Shown: positions 1-5,211, counted from the first letter of the stretch. The stretch is 10,849 nt of DNA from DATMER01 sp036266195 (GCA_036266195.1 DATANP010000358.1:1-10849); one strand, 5' to 3'. Made by a program: numbers and translations. Notes: generated from the sequence alone by a model not told the origin.

Positions 1-758
1 TGGGATGTGCAAACCCGATCCTCTTCAGGCCGGCCAATAATAGCTACCTTCTCAACCCCTATTATCGACGGCGGGGAGTACCGCCGTTCGCTATCCAATC
101 CGTTACCCGAGAACGTTTTGATGATTTGTGCGAAGTCCACACGTGCTCCAAGGTGCTGCTCTACCGCGGCAGGATAGCCGTTCCATCCATCGGTCGATAG
201 CTGATATCCGCCCGTCGTGGCGCCTGCCAGCTTGGCCGTGAAAAGGTTCGCATCCTCAGCCGTCCGCCGGCCCAGGTGCCACGCAAGCACCAGCTTGGAG
301 GTCCGCTCCATCCCGACGAAGGTATAGGCATCGCCTAGCTCCGGGTCCGTAAGCTGCTTGTGAAATTTCGTCTTCTCCTTCATCCCGACAAAAGACCAGA
401 TCTCATCCGCCTGGACGTCCTGGACCGGGACCTTAGAGACCAGTCGATTCAAGAGCGACTCGCACTTGCCGCCGACGACACGAAGCAGGCGGCAGATCGT
501 ATCCCGGTGCGTGCCCGTGATTCTTTCGGTCGAGCGGATCGAGCTGCCCTCGGTCAGAAGGTGAACGCAAAGGGTAGCCTTCTCCAGGGAGATCCGCATG
601 GCGCCTAGAGGCCGCTCCGGGATGAGTCCGAAGGTAGCTCCACAGGTCCCTTTGCACTTCCGGCGGGCGTTGCCGTTCCGGTCCTTCCCCCATCCAATGG
701 TCCGACCGCCGCAGGTGCGGCAGGCGATCGGGGCCGGGGTGAGGTTCGGGGTTTCCAT
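1..758 (-). CDS. IS1-family transposase (DDE type), truncated by window edge
   Basis: It catalyses cut-and-paste or copy-type movement of an insertion sequence. Reading from the ATG at 758 there are 252 full codons with no stop before the left edge. The N-terminus has a zinc-finger-like cluster (Cys13, Cys16, Cys35, Cys39), followed by a helix-turn-helix-like stretch around residues 57-95. The catalytic region shows ADEIWSFVG (Asp118) and STDGWNGY (Asp190), matching the first two acidic residues of E. coli InsB (MDEQWGYVG, MTDGW). The family's third acidic motif (ERHN-like) should lie just beyond the edge, since the last residues read CTS. Unlike E. coli IS1, where insA and insB are joined by frameshifting, zinc finger, HTH and DDE domain are here in one continuous frame. 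I could not identify the terminal inverted repeats, so the element boundary is unknown. Family assignment is from motif recognition. Confidence 0.85.
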   Translation of the reverse strand, partial: METPNLTPAPIACRTCGGRTIGWGKDRNGNARRKCKGTCGATFGLIPERPLGAMRISLEKATLCVHLLTEGSSIRSTERITGTHRDTICRLLRVVGGKCESLLNRLVSKVPVQDVQADEIWSFVGMKEKTKFHKQLTDPELGDAYTFVGMERTSKLVLAWHLGRRTAEDANLFTAKLAGATTGGYQLSTDGWNGYPAAVEQHLGARVDFAQIIKTFSGNGLDSERRYSPPSIIGVEKVAIIGRPEEDRVCTS

Positions 759-776
759 AGCTCGTTCTCTGACTGA

Positions 777-813
777 CAAGAGGAGTGTACAGCATATGTC
801 TGTACATAGTCAA
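777..813 (-). promoter_or_regulatory. Predicted sigma70-type promoter of the transposase gene
   Basis: On the minus strand TTGACT (813-808) lies 18 bp before TACACT (789-784). This predicts transcription start near 777 and a leader of about 19 nt before the transposase ATG. The -10 box lies inside a CTGTACACT 9-mer that also forms the -10 of the divergent promoter, so both may answer to the same repressor. Boxes are read directly; activity is inferred. Confidence 0.5.
786..806. promoter_or_regulatory. Palindromic operator candidate (TGTACAG / CTGTACA)
   Basis: A perfect inverted repeat has 7-bp arms, TGTACAG (786-792) and CTGTACA (800-806), around a 7-bp centre CATATGT. It overlaps the -10 box and spacer of the transposase promoter. 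A third CTGTACA lies at 846-852 over the -10 of the RHH gene. A dyad overlapping divergent promoters beside a small RHH gene is the usual layout of an autoregulated operator. The link to the RHH protein is inference. Confidence 0.5.
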
Positions 814-825
814 GGGGTATCTTCC

Positions 826-861
826 TTGAAATGTGCAGAAGATTTCTGTACACTGTCTGTA
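826..861 (+). promoter_or_regulatory. Predicted promoter giving a leaderless RHH mRNA
   Basis: TTGAAA (826-831) and TACACT (849-854) are separated by exactly 17 bp. Taking 849 as -12 puts +1 at 861, which is the A of the RHH start codon. No Shine-Dalgarno sequence precedes that ATG. This fits leaderless translation. Confidence 0.55.
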
Positions 862-1025
862 TGAGCGACGACACTAAATCAGTACGGCTCGACATGCGTA
901 TCTCTCCGGAAGATAAGGACTTATTCCAGCGTGCGGCAGAGAAGGACGGCCGGTCCATGTCCAACTGGATCAGGGACCGGCTCCTCAAAGCCGCCAAGGA
1001 CGAGCTGCGGGAGCGGAAGAGTTGA
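861..1025 (+). CDS. Small ribbon-helix-helix (Arc/CopG-like) DNA-binding protein
   Basis: This is a 54-residue protein likely to bind DNA as a dimer and act as repressor or antitoxin-like regulator. The sequence shows a short strand (SVRLDMRI, about residues 7-14), helix A (PEDKDLFQRAAEKDG, 16-30) and helix B starting SMSNWIRDRLLKAAKDE. The S-x-x-x-W pattern at the helix B start is typical of RHH folds. The frame is also open from an ATG at 831, but the ATG at 861 is preferred because the predicted promoter starts transcription exactly there and the longer N-terminus would lie inside the promoter. It is divergent from the transposase gene and shares TGTACA-type sites with it. No toxin partner is visible immediately downstream, where a stem-loop-rich region follows instead. 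The fold is fairly secure; the target is unknown. Confidence 0.75.
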   Translation: MSDDTKSVRLDMRISPEDKDLFQRAAEKDGRSMSNWIRDRLLKAAKDELRERKS

Positions 1026-1204
1026 AGCCGGCCGGGTATCAACCGCCGGGGTAGGCTCTGGATAAGTAACCCGAGCTGCCAACGATAGGGAGGACGCGGG
1101 AGATAGAGCTGTCGCACGGCATACCCCTTTAGGGTTGCGGCGCGGACCGCTACGGGGTTATACTTCGGGGTGCAAGTCGCCCGGGCGGTCCGCGCCTGGT
1201 TGAC
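1026..1204 (+). ncRNA. Candidate structured RNA or structured 3' UTR
   Basis: No convincing coding frame covers this stretch between the RHH stop and a terminator. On the plus strand it can form consecutive stems. One pairs 1050-1058 with 1073-1080: GGUAG and CUC pair with CUGCC and GAG, with one bulged G and a 14-nt loop. One pairs 1119-1126 with 1132-1138: GCA/UGC and ACCC/GGGU, with one bulged U. The strongest is a perfect 12-bp stem, GGCGCGGACCGC (1139-1150) with GCGGTCCGCGCC (1185-1196), enclosing 34 nt. A weaker stem is possible at 1028-1049. It could be the 3' part of the RHH mRNA, a separate small RNA, or a relic of a mobile element end. It does not read as a tRNA, and I do not recognise a known RNA family. 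Confidence 0.4.
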
Positions 1205-1239
1205 TGAAGCCGGCGTCCAACCGCCGGCTTCACTATTTT
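1205..1239 (+). terminator. Rho-independent terminator
   Basis: TGAAGCCGGCG (1205-1215) pairs perfectly with CGCCGGCTTCA (1222-1232) over 11 bp around a 6-nt loop, and is followed by CTATTTT. It closes the RHH/structured-RNA transcription unit. A degenerate copy of the same sequence (TGAAGCCGGC...AACCGCCGG) occurs at 1023-1049, right at the RHH stop codon. Confidence 0.75.
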
Positions 1240-1299
1240 ATGGGCACAGATTTATCGAAAACTAGGCCCTGGAATGCCTCAGTTTCTGGCACATTCTTG

Positions 1300-1821
1300 T
1301 CAGGATTTAGCGGATTTCTGAACAGCTCTTCTCAGGTAGCGCCCTATAGGACTAGCCTCAAGAGCCGCAAGCTCTTTCTCGGTAATTTTGACGGTAATAC
1401 TGTCAATGTGTGTCAGAAATTCGTCCGACAAATCGAGTCCTTGCTCGCGTAGATCGTCTGCGACCTCGCGGGCAATTTCAGCGTTCTCTATGATAATTTG
1501 GAGGCGTCGGAATAAAATGTCTCTCTTGATTGCTGGGTTTACTCCGGCGAGTTCAGAGGCTAGAAGCTCTGCCCGCTCCTCCATGGTGGCTATTCTTCCC
1601 TCTTCTTGGCCCAACTCGGCTTCCAGCTCATCCCAGCGGTCTCTTAGTTTCCGGTATAGCCTGTCGCGGTTTACGTCGGAATCACCGGGGAGGCGCTTGC
1701 CGCACTCCGTTGCAGCGGCCCGTTTTGAGAGAGACCGATTGCGCACTGCTCGGAACGCCTCTCGAATAAGCGGCTCGTCTTCTGGATTACCAGAGCCTTT
1801 AGGCCGACCACGCTTCGCCAA
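1300..1821 (-). CDS. Hypothetical protein with AT-hook-like N-terminus and coiled-coil potential
   Basis: The 173-residue product is not recognised. It begins MAKRGRPKGSGNPED, where RGRPKGSG resembles an AT-hook or a basic nuclear-type tail that grips the minor groove. A charged helical middle follows (RLYRKLRDRWDELEAELGQEEGR is the core, about residues 53-75) that could form a coiled coil. The C-terminal half is also predicted helical and acid/base-rich, with no membrane segment or signal peptide. The start is TTG at 1821, supported by a strong AGGAGG five bases upstream. A TAAAAT -10-like box lies at 1866-1861, but no good -35 is seen. The gene is visibly more AT-rich than its neighbours, suggesting separate acquisition. 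It converges with the RHH unit and follows the terminator of the operon upstream. A DNA-binding role is inference only. Confidence 0.6.
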   Translation of the reverse strand: MAKRGRPKGSGNPEDEPLIREAFRAVRNRSLSKRAAATECGKRLPGDSDVNRDRLYRKLRDRWDELEAELGQEEGRIATMEERAELLASELAGVNPAIKRDILFRRLQIIIENAEIAREVADDLREQGLDLSDEFLTHIDSITVKITEKELAALEASPIGRYLRRAVQKSAKS

Positions 1822-1890
1822 TGTGCCCTCCTGGAAAGAGGAGCAGAAAACTATCCATGAATTTTAGACGTACTTAGGCAGGAAAGCGAC

Positions 1891-1930
1891 AAAAATTCAG
1901 CGGGCGGCCCAGACAGGCACCGCCCGTGAA
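1891..1930 (-). terminator. Rho-independent terminator of the three-gene operon
   Basis: On the minus strand CGGGCGG (1926-1920) pairs with CCGCCCG (1907-1901) around a 12-nt loop. The stem extends through TTCA/TGAA with one bulged C and is followed by TTTTT (1895-1891). It begins three bases after the stop codon of the last operon gene. Confidence 0.75.
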
Positions 1931-1932
1931 GC

Positions 1933-2418
1933 TCAGGCTTGTTCGCGGACGTGTCGCTCGACTACAGCCGCTCCGCCGTGCTCATCCCGGGCGAAGATCG
2001 GCGCCAGCTCGGACCCGAGGGACCGGGCCTGACCCGCCGAGCGCAGGGTCGCGATCAGCTTGCAGGTGGGCAGGTGGACCAGGGAGAACCGGTGTCCTGC
2101 TACCGGTCCCTCTGCGGTCCCTCGGAAGTAGCCGAACGGAGGAGAGAGACGCCCGCGGACGTGGACCTCGGAGCCGTCCAGGAGACGGACCTTGAAGGCA
2201 CCCAGGTGCCATGCGAGAGGGATCGGCCGCCCCGCCCTGGCCCGATGCTCCAGAAAGGCATCCAGGGCGCCAGCAGCCCACGATCCGACCGAAGCAAACC
2301 CTTCCCCTTCAGCCGCCCGTTTCCAGCGGGCAGACTGCGCGAGAGTGGCCCGGACGGTGAACGTGGCGACCTTCAAGGCCGTTCCCCTTGGGCGGCCTGC
2401 GGAAACAACTCGGGCCAT
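1933..2418 (-). CDS. Hypothetical protein with RHH-like N-terminal region
   Basis: The 161-residue product has no recognised function. Its N-terminus, after a basic segment (SAGRPRGTALK), looks like a ribbon-helix-helix unit: strand VATFTVRAT, helix SARWKRAAEGEG, turn, and helix SVGSWAAGALDAFLEH. It shares the RAAE-x-x-G...S-x-x-x-W pattern with the 54-residue RHH protein at 861. The C-terminal two-thirds (from about PIPLAWHLGAFKVRLLDG) reads as mixed strand, possibly a small beta-rich ligand or protein-binding domain. The ATG at 2418 is chosen because AGGA sits six bases before it. The in-frame ATG at 2424 abuts the same AGGA, too close for good initiation. It overlaps the preceding gene by 46 bp in another frame and is the last gene of the operon, ending just before a terminator. 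Confidence 0.65.
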   Translation of the reverse strand: MARVVSAGRPRGTALKVATFTVRATLAQSARWKRAAEGEGFASVGSWAAGALDAFLEHRARAGRPIPLAWHLGAFKVRLLDGSEVHVRGRLSPPFGYFRGTAEGPVAGHRFSLVHLPTCKLIATLRSAGQARSLGSELAPIFARDEHGGAAVVERHVREQA

Positions 2419-2759
2419 GCCCATTCCTGGAACCGCTTGAGGGCGTAGTGGCGGTTTCGATCCCTCTCCCTCTCCTGGTCGATCCCCGGCCCAATCGGGT
2501 AGCGGTTGGCGAGGTACATCTCCCGCCGTCCCATGCGGAGCACCTGCCGGGTTTTCTTGAGCTTCCTATGGTTGCGGATCACGTAGCGGGCGGAGAAGAG
2601 AAGAAACTCGGCAACGCTCATGCCGTTCTGGATCGAGAGCGCGGCCATCTCCAGCTCGATCTGGCGGAACGTGTCGTGAACCTTCACGCGGTAGACCTCC
2701 GGCCGATACTCTCCGATCGGCGCAAGCCGCTTCTGTCGTAGTGTGTCATCCCATCCCAT
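2373..2759 (-). CDS. Hypothetical protein, middle gene of the three-gene operon
   Basis: A 128-residue, basic protein that I do not recognise. Residues about 20-60 (strand YRVKVHD, helix TFRQIELEMAALSIQ, then MSVAEFLLFSARYVIRNHRKL) could be a third RHH-like unit, but this match is weak. A highly charged C-terminal half follows (KKTRQVLRMGRREMYLANRY, ERERDRNRHYALKRFQEW). No signal peptide or membrane segment is seen. The frame is open to 2924, but the ATG at 2759 is chosen because it has GAGGT seven bases upstream and starts two bases after the stop of the preceding gene, implying translational coupling. Its 3' end overlaps the next gene by 46 bp. Confidence 0.65.
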   Translation of the reverse strand: MGWDDTLRQKRLAPIGEYRPEVYRVKVHDTFRQIELEMAALSIQNGMSVAEFLLFSARYVIRNHRKLKKTRQVLRMGRREMYLANRYPIGPGIDQERERDRNRHYALKRFQEWAWPELFPQAAQGERP

Positions 2760-2761
2760 GG

Positions 2762-3061
2762 TCAGACCTCGTGAAGCATGATGCCGAGCGGGGCATGGGC
2801 ATCGTTCTGGAGGCGTACGACCTGCCAGAGGCGGGCAAGGGGAAGGGACGTCTCGGGATCGGACTCCAGATCCCGCCACGTGGCGAACCATCGGCCGTAG
2901 AAGTAGAAGACCACCAGCTCGCACTGGTCCGGGGTGTGGTCGGGAATCGGGCTTCCGTTGTAGAAGATGATCTGGACCGCGATGTCGTAGAGCTCGCGGC
3001 GTAGGGCCTCCGAGTAGGAAGCGGTTTCGAGGTTCGGGATAGACTGCGGGCGGTCAGGCAT
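2762..3061 (-). CDS. Hypothetical protein, first gene of the three-gene operon
   Basis: A 99-residue acidic protein without a recognised family. It has an N-terminal helix (YSEALRRELYDIAVQIIFYNG) and an aromatic centre (ELVVFYFYGRWFATWRDLE) that may form a hydrophobic strand pair. There is no obvious membrane segment, catalytic motif or signal peptide. The ATG at 3061 has CAGGAG upstream at a normal distance. The stop is separated by only two bases from the start of the next gene. Its promoter should lie in 3062-3230; I see no strong -35/-10 pair on the minus strand, though a palindromic GTATAC sits at 3131-3136. Confidence 0.65.
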   Translation of the reverse strand: MPDRPQSIPNLETASYSEALRRELYDIAVQIIFYNGSPIPDHTPDQCELVVFYFYGRWFATWRDLESDPETSLPLARLWQVVRLQNDAHAPLGIMLHEV

Positions 3062-3065
3062 GGGG

Positions 3066-3111
3066 CTAGCTCCTGTGCTTGGCTAGGCTCCGGTGGGAGG
3101 TTCTAGGCTCC
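3066..3111. repeat. Three short direct repeats CTAG(G)CTCC
   Basis: CTAGCTCC (3066-3073), CTAGGCTCC (3083-3091) and CTAGGCTCC (3103-3111) recur at 17 and 20 bp spacing just upstream of the three-gene operon. The first contains the complement of the operon's ribosome binding site. They could be regulator-binding sites or chance. Confidence 0.3.
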
Positions 3112-3230
3112 TGCCGGGGCCGTCTCTCGGGTATACTGAGGAAGGACTTCCCCCCTCTTCGGAGGAGAAGTTACCCTAGCCAGGACCGGCCAGGGGCCTA
3201 CCTATACCGCCCACACTGAGTTAGGACACG

Positions 3231-3417
3231 ACCCAACGGGCTGCCGGGTGCATCCAACGACTCCTTGGATGCGTCCAACGGGCCGCCGGATGTGGAAGGC
3301 GGCCGGTTTCTCTATCCAACGGCTGCCGGATCGATCCAACGGGCTGCCGGATACGCAAGGCGCGCCGGTTTCTTCATCCGACGGCTCACCGGATCCGTCC
3401 AACGGCTGGACGGTGAC
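3231..3417. repeat. Array of 19-bp mini-palindromes on a 21-bp grid
   Basis: Seven units fit the pattern RYCC-AACGG(G)CTGCC-GGRY. They start at 3231, 3252, 3273, 3314, 3334, 3376 and 3397, so start-to-start distances are 21, 21, 41, 20, 42 and 21. Unit ends are complementary within units: ACCC/GGGT in the first, GCATCCAA/TTGGATGC (3250-3257, 3265-3272) in the second, ATCC/GGAT in three, GTCCA/TGGAC in the last. The two longer gaps hold related 22-23-bp spacers with AAGGCG and CCGGTTTCT (3292-3313, 3353-3375), which occupy the vacant grid positions. The 18-bp unit at 3314 breaks any continuous reading frame, arguing against a peptide repeat. The array ends 32 bp before the nudC start. The rest of this 388-bp intergenic region holds the short CTAG(G)CTCC repeats and no gene I can support. 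Confidence 0.7.
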
Positions 3418-3449
3418 GTCCCCCGTCCTCCTGCCATAAAGTCTTGACC

Positions 3450-4268
3450 ATGACGATCGAGACCACCTGGTGGTTTGCGTTCCGGGGTCAGGAGTTGCTC
3501 GTTCAGGCCCAGGGCCGGGCCTCGGCGCTGGAGTCGGCCGAGTGGTCGGCGCTCGGACTTCCGGCGACCGCGGAGCCTCTCCTGATCGGCGAGATCCACG
3601 GGGGCGCCTGCTACGCCGTTGGGCTCGATACCGGGGTCGAGCCTCCGGAGGGCATGTCCTTCCTCGGACTGCGCAAGCTCTGGGGTCGCATGGGAGAGGA
3701 TGCCTGGAAGCTCGCCGGCCGGGCGTTCCAGCTCCTGGAGTGGGACCGCAACCATCGGTTCTGCGGCCGGTGCGGGGCCGAGACGGTCCCCAGCTCCGGC
3801 GAGCGGTCGCGCACCTGCCCGCGCTGCGGGCTCCAGCACTTTCCAAGACTCTCCCCCGCCGTGATCACGCTGATAGAAGATGACGCCGGCAGGATGCTCC
3901 TTGCCCGCTCTCCCCACTTCGCCGAGGGGGTCTACAGCACCATCGCCGGTTTCGTGGAGCCGGGCGAGTCGCTGGAAGAGTGCGTGGCGCGCGAGATCCG
4001 GGAGGAGGTCGGAGTCGAGGTCCGGAACGTCCGCTACTTTGGCAGCCAGCCCTGGCCGTTCCCCAATTCGCTCATGATCGGCTTCCTGGCCGAATACGCC
4101 GGCGGCGAAGTCCGCATCGATCCCACCGAGATCGAGGACGCCCGCTGGTTCACGCCCGACGACCTCCCCCTCCTGCCATCCAAGCTGAGCATCGCCCGCT
4201 CGCTGGTCGACCACTTCCTCGCCAAGCACGGGCGGGTGGTCGAAGGCCGCGAAGGCGTCTGGCGCTGA
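3450..4268 (+). CDS. nudC: NADH / NAD-capped RNA pyrophosphatase (NUDIX)
   Basis: NudC splits NAD(H) into NMN(H) and AMP in the cytoplasm and, in characterised bacteria, removes NAD caps from RNA. The 272-residue product has the complete architecture. There is a divergent N-terminal domain, a four-cysteine zinc ribbon (CGRCGAET and CPRCGL; Cys about 105, 108, 123, 126), and a full Nudix box at about 167-189 (GFVEPGESLEE...REIREEVGV). The NADH-pyrophosphatase signature SQPWPFPNSLM follows at about 199. Length is normal for the family. A TTG at 3444 is in frame, but the ATG at 3450 is preferred. No Shine-Dalgarno is visible; a CATAAA box at 3435-3440 could give a very short or no leader. The palindrome array lies immediately upstream. 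The gene converges with the toxin-antitoxin pair, with nine bases between stop codons. Confidence 0.95.
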   Translation: MTIETTWWFAFRGQELLVQAQGRASALESAEWSALGLPATAEPLLIGEIHGGACYAVGLDTGVEPPEGMSFLGLRKLWGRMGEDAWKLAGRAFQLLEWDRNHRFCGRCGAETVPSSGERSRTCPRCGLQHFPRLSPAVITLIEDDAGRMLLARSPHFAEGVYSTIAGFVEPGESLEECVAREIREEVGVEVRNVRYFGSQPWPFPNSLMIGFLAEYAGGEVRIDPTEIEDARWFTPDDLPLLPSKLSIARSLVDHFLAKHGRVVEGREGVWR

Positions 4269-4277
4269 CTGGGAACC

Positions 4278-4583
4278 TCAGCGGGCGTGCGCTCGCTTCT
4301 TGGCGACTTCGGGCGGTCCGATGAGCTGGACCTGCACTTCGGCGCCCAGAGCGCGGGCCAGCTTCACCATGGTGGAAAGTGTGAAGTTGACCTTGCCCCG
4401 CAGGACCTTGGTGACATAGGCCGGAGTGCTGCCCAGCCTCCGGGCCAGCTCTGTACGGCTGATGCCTTGGCGGTCCATCTCCCGCACCACATCCTCGGTG
4501 AACCCGAGAATCGCTCCCGCGAGCCAGTAGTCGTCGTGCCCCTCGGCCTGCTCGAACAATTCAGGGAAGGTCTGCGCCTTCAT
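4278..4583 (-). CDS. HTH (XRE-type) antitoxin of a HigBA-like pair
   Basis: This 101-residue protein would neutralise the toxin encoded just upstream and repress the operon. Residues about 41-62 (ISRTELARRLGSTPAYVTKV then LRG) form a clear XRE/Cro-type helix-turn-helix. An N-terminal helical segment and a short basic tail (KKRAHAR) flank it. The ATG lies two bases after the toxin stop (TGA-AG-ATG) and has GGAGG eight bases upstream inside the toxin gene. Toxin-first order is typical of HigBA and unlike most RelBE-type pairs. A closely related alternative is a solitary XRE regulator, but the partner makes antitoxin more likely. Confidence 0.85.
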   Translation of the reverse strand: MKAQTFPELFEQAEGHDDYWLAGAILGFTEDVVREMDRQGISRTELARRLGSTPAYVTKVLRGKVNFTLSTMVKLARALGAEVQVQLIGPPEVAKKRAHAR

Positions 4584-4585
4584 CT

Positions 4586-4978
4586 TCAGTCCTCCACCTT
4601 CAGGAGTCCGGACCTCTTCGCGCTCTGGTAGGCCTCGAAAGCGGCTTGCGCCTTATCCATCTCGCCAGTTGGGATCTTCCTTGTCCGCTTGATGAAACCG
4701 TGGCTGCAGACAATGACCCTGCCTTGATCGTAGAACCATAGGACCCGCAACCGGCCGGCGATGAGCTCCCAGATGTCGCCGACGATCTTGTGTGAAACCT
4801 CCACGTTGTGTGGCGGCCCTTGCTCGGCCACGAACGAGAGCAGCCGGAGCATCGCGCGGCCATCGGATTTCAGCTGCGCCTCCAAGGTCGTCAGAAAATC
4901 CAGAAGCGGGCACTCTCCGCGAGGCCCGCATACCGCCACCACATCCCAATGTCCCCTGCGGACTCGTCGGAGCCTCAT
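4586..4978 (-). CDS. RelE/ParE-superfamily toxin, phage Gp49-like (HigB-like)
   Basis: A 130-residue predicted mRNA interferase or growth inhibitor. The family features are an N-terminal WDVVAVCGPRGECPLLDFLTTL, a helix rich in L/R (RAMLRLLSFVAEQGPP), the strand region KIVGDIWELIAGRLRVLWFYD, and the signature SHGFIKRTRKIP followed by a C-terminal helix. The GRLRVLWFYD and GFIKRTRKIP blocks are typical of the Gp49-like/HigB group (DUF891). The ATG at 4978 abuts a palindromic operator candidate. The few basic residues before WDVVAV (MRLRRVRRGH) are slightly longer than usual, so a start a little downstream is possible. Target specificity cannot be read from sequence. Confidence 0.85.
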   Translation of the reverse strand: MRLRRVRRGHWDVVAVCGPRGECPLLDFLTTLEAQLKSDGRAMLRLLSFVAEQGPPHNVEVSHKIVGDIWELIAGRLRVLWFYDQGRVIVCSHGFIKRTRKIPTGEMDKAQAAFEAYQSAKRSGLLKVED

Positions 4979-4980
4979 TC

Positions 4981-4996
4981 TTAACCTTTAGGTTAA
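4981..4996. promoter_or_regulatory. Palindromic operator candidate of the toxin-antitoxin operon
   Basis: TTAACC and GGTTAA form a perfect 6-bp inverted repeat around TTTA, two bases upstream of the toxin start. The site is AT-rich against a GC-rich background. Binding by the XRE antitoxin is the obvious inference. A TTGACG -35-like box reads leftward at 5005-5000; a matching -10 is not clear. Confidence 0.55.
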
Positions 4997-4998
4997 TC

Positions 4999-5054
4999 CC
5001 GTCAAGACCCGGACGGCGTAATGCCGGCGCCTCCGTCCGGGATTCTCTTGACGG
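4999..5054. repeat. Large interrupted inverted repeat between TA operon and SUKH gene
   Basis: Left arm CCGTCAAGA+CCCGGACGG (4999-5016) matches right arm CCGTCCGGG (5033-5041) plus TCTTGACGG (5046-5054) perfectly, apart from four unpaired bases (5042-5045). The total is 18 bp of pairing around a 16-bp centre. Each outer arm carries a TTGACG -35-like hexamer facing outward. It could be a bidirectional regulatory site, a cruciform or RNA hairpin, or a mobile-element end. Confidence 0.6.
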
Positions 5055-5128
5055 CTGCGCGGGTCAGGTCGTGTCGGCAGGTCATGCCTGTTCTGTCTTC
5101 CGACTCTATCAGAGCCGGAGGAAGTCTG

Positions 5129-5154
5129 GTCCGGCGCCCCGCTGGCGCCCGGAC
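5129..5154. repeat. Hairpin-forming inverted repeat upstream of the SUKH gene
   Basis: GTCCGGCGCC (5129-5138) pairs with GGCGCCCGGAC (5144-5154) with a single bulged base and a 5-nt loop. No T-run follows. It could act in the 5' leader of the downstream gene; function unknown. Confidence 0.4.
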
Positions 5155-5211
5155 GTCCACCCGTGGCAAGATAGCGTCCAGTTTCAGGACTGGATTCGGA
5201 GAGGCTCCACG

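Noticed and set aside
1026..1204. tRNA or group II intron domain V
   Set aside because: No T-arm consensus or cloverleaf spacing, and no AGC-type domain V hairpin could be found.
3151..3170. CCTC-TTCG-GAGG tetraloop hairpin upstream of the three-gene operon
   Set aside because: Only four base pairs; likely chance in GC-rich DNA.
3231..3417. CRISPR array
   Set aside because: Units are too short, gaps are mostly 2 bp, and the two longer spacers resemble each other, unlike CRISPR spacers.
3202..3846. Long open frame on the minus strand across the palindrome array and the start of nudC
   Set aside because: Arg/Pro/Gly-rich low-complexity translation antisense to nudC; typical shadow frame of GC-rich DNA.
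3312..4229. 305-residue open frame on the minus strand opposite nudC
   Set aside because: The plus strand encodes an unmistakable NudC across almost the whole span; no family features in the antisense product.
4263..4283. 6-bp inverted repeat CGCTGA/TCAGCG spanning both convergent stop codons of nudC and the antitoxin
   Set aside because: Short, with no T-run on either strand; the symmetry follows from two TGA stops facing each other.
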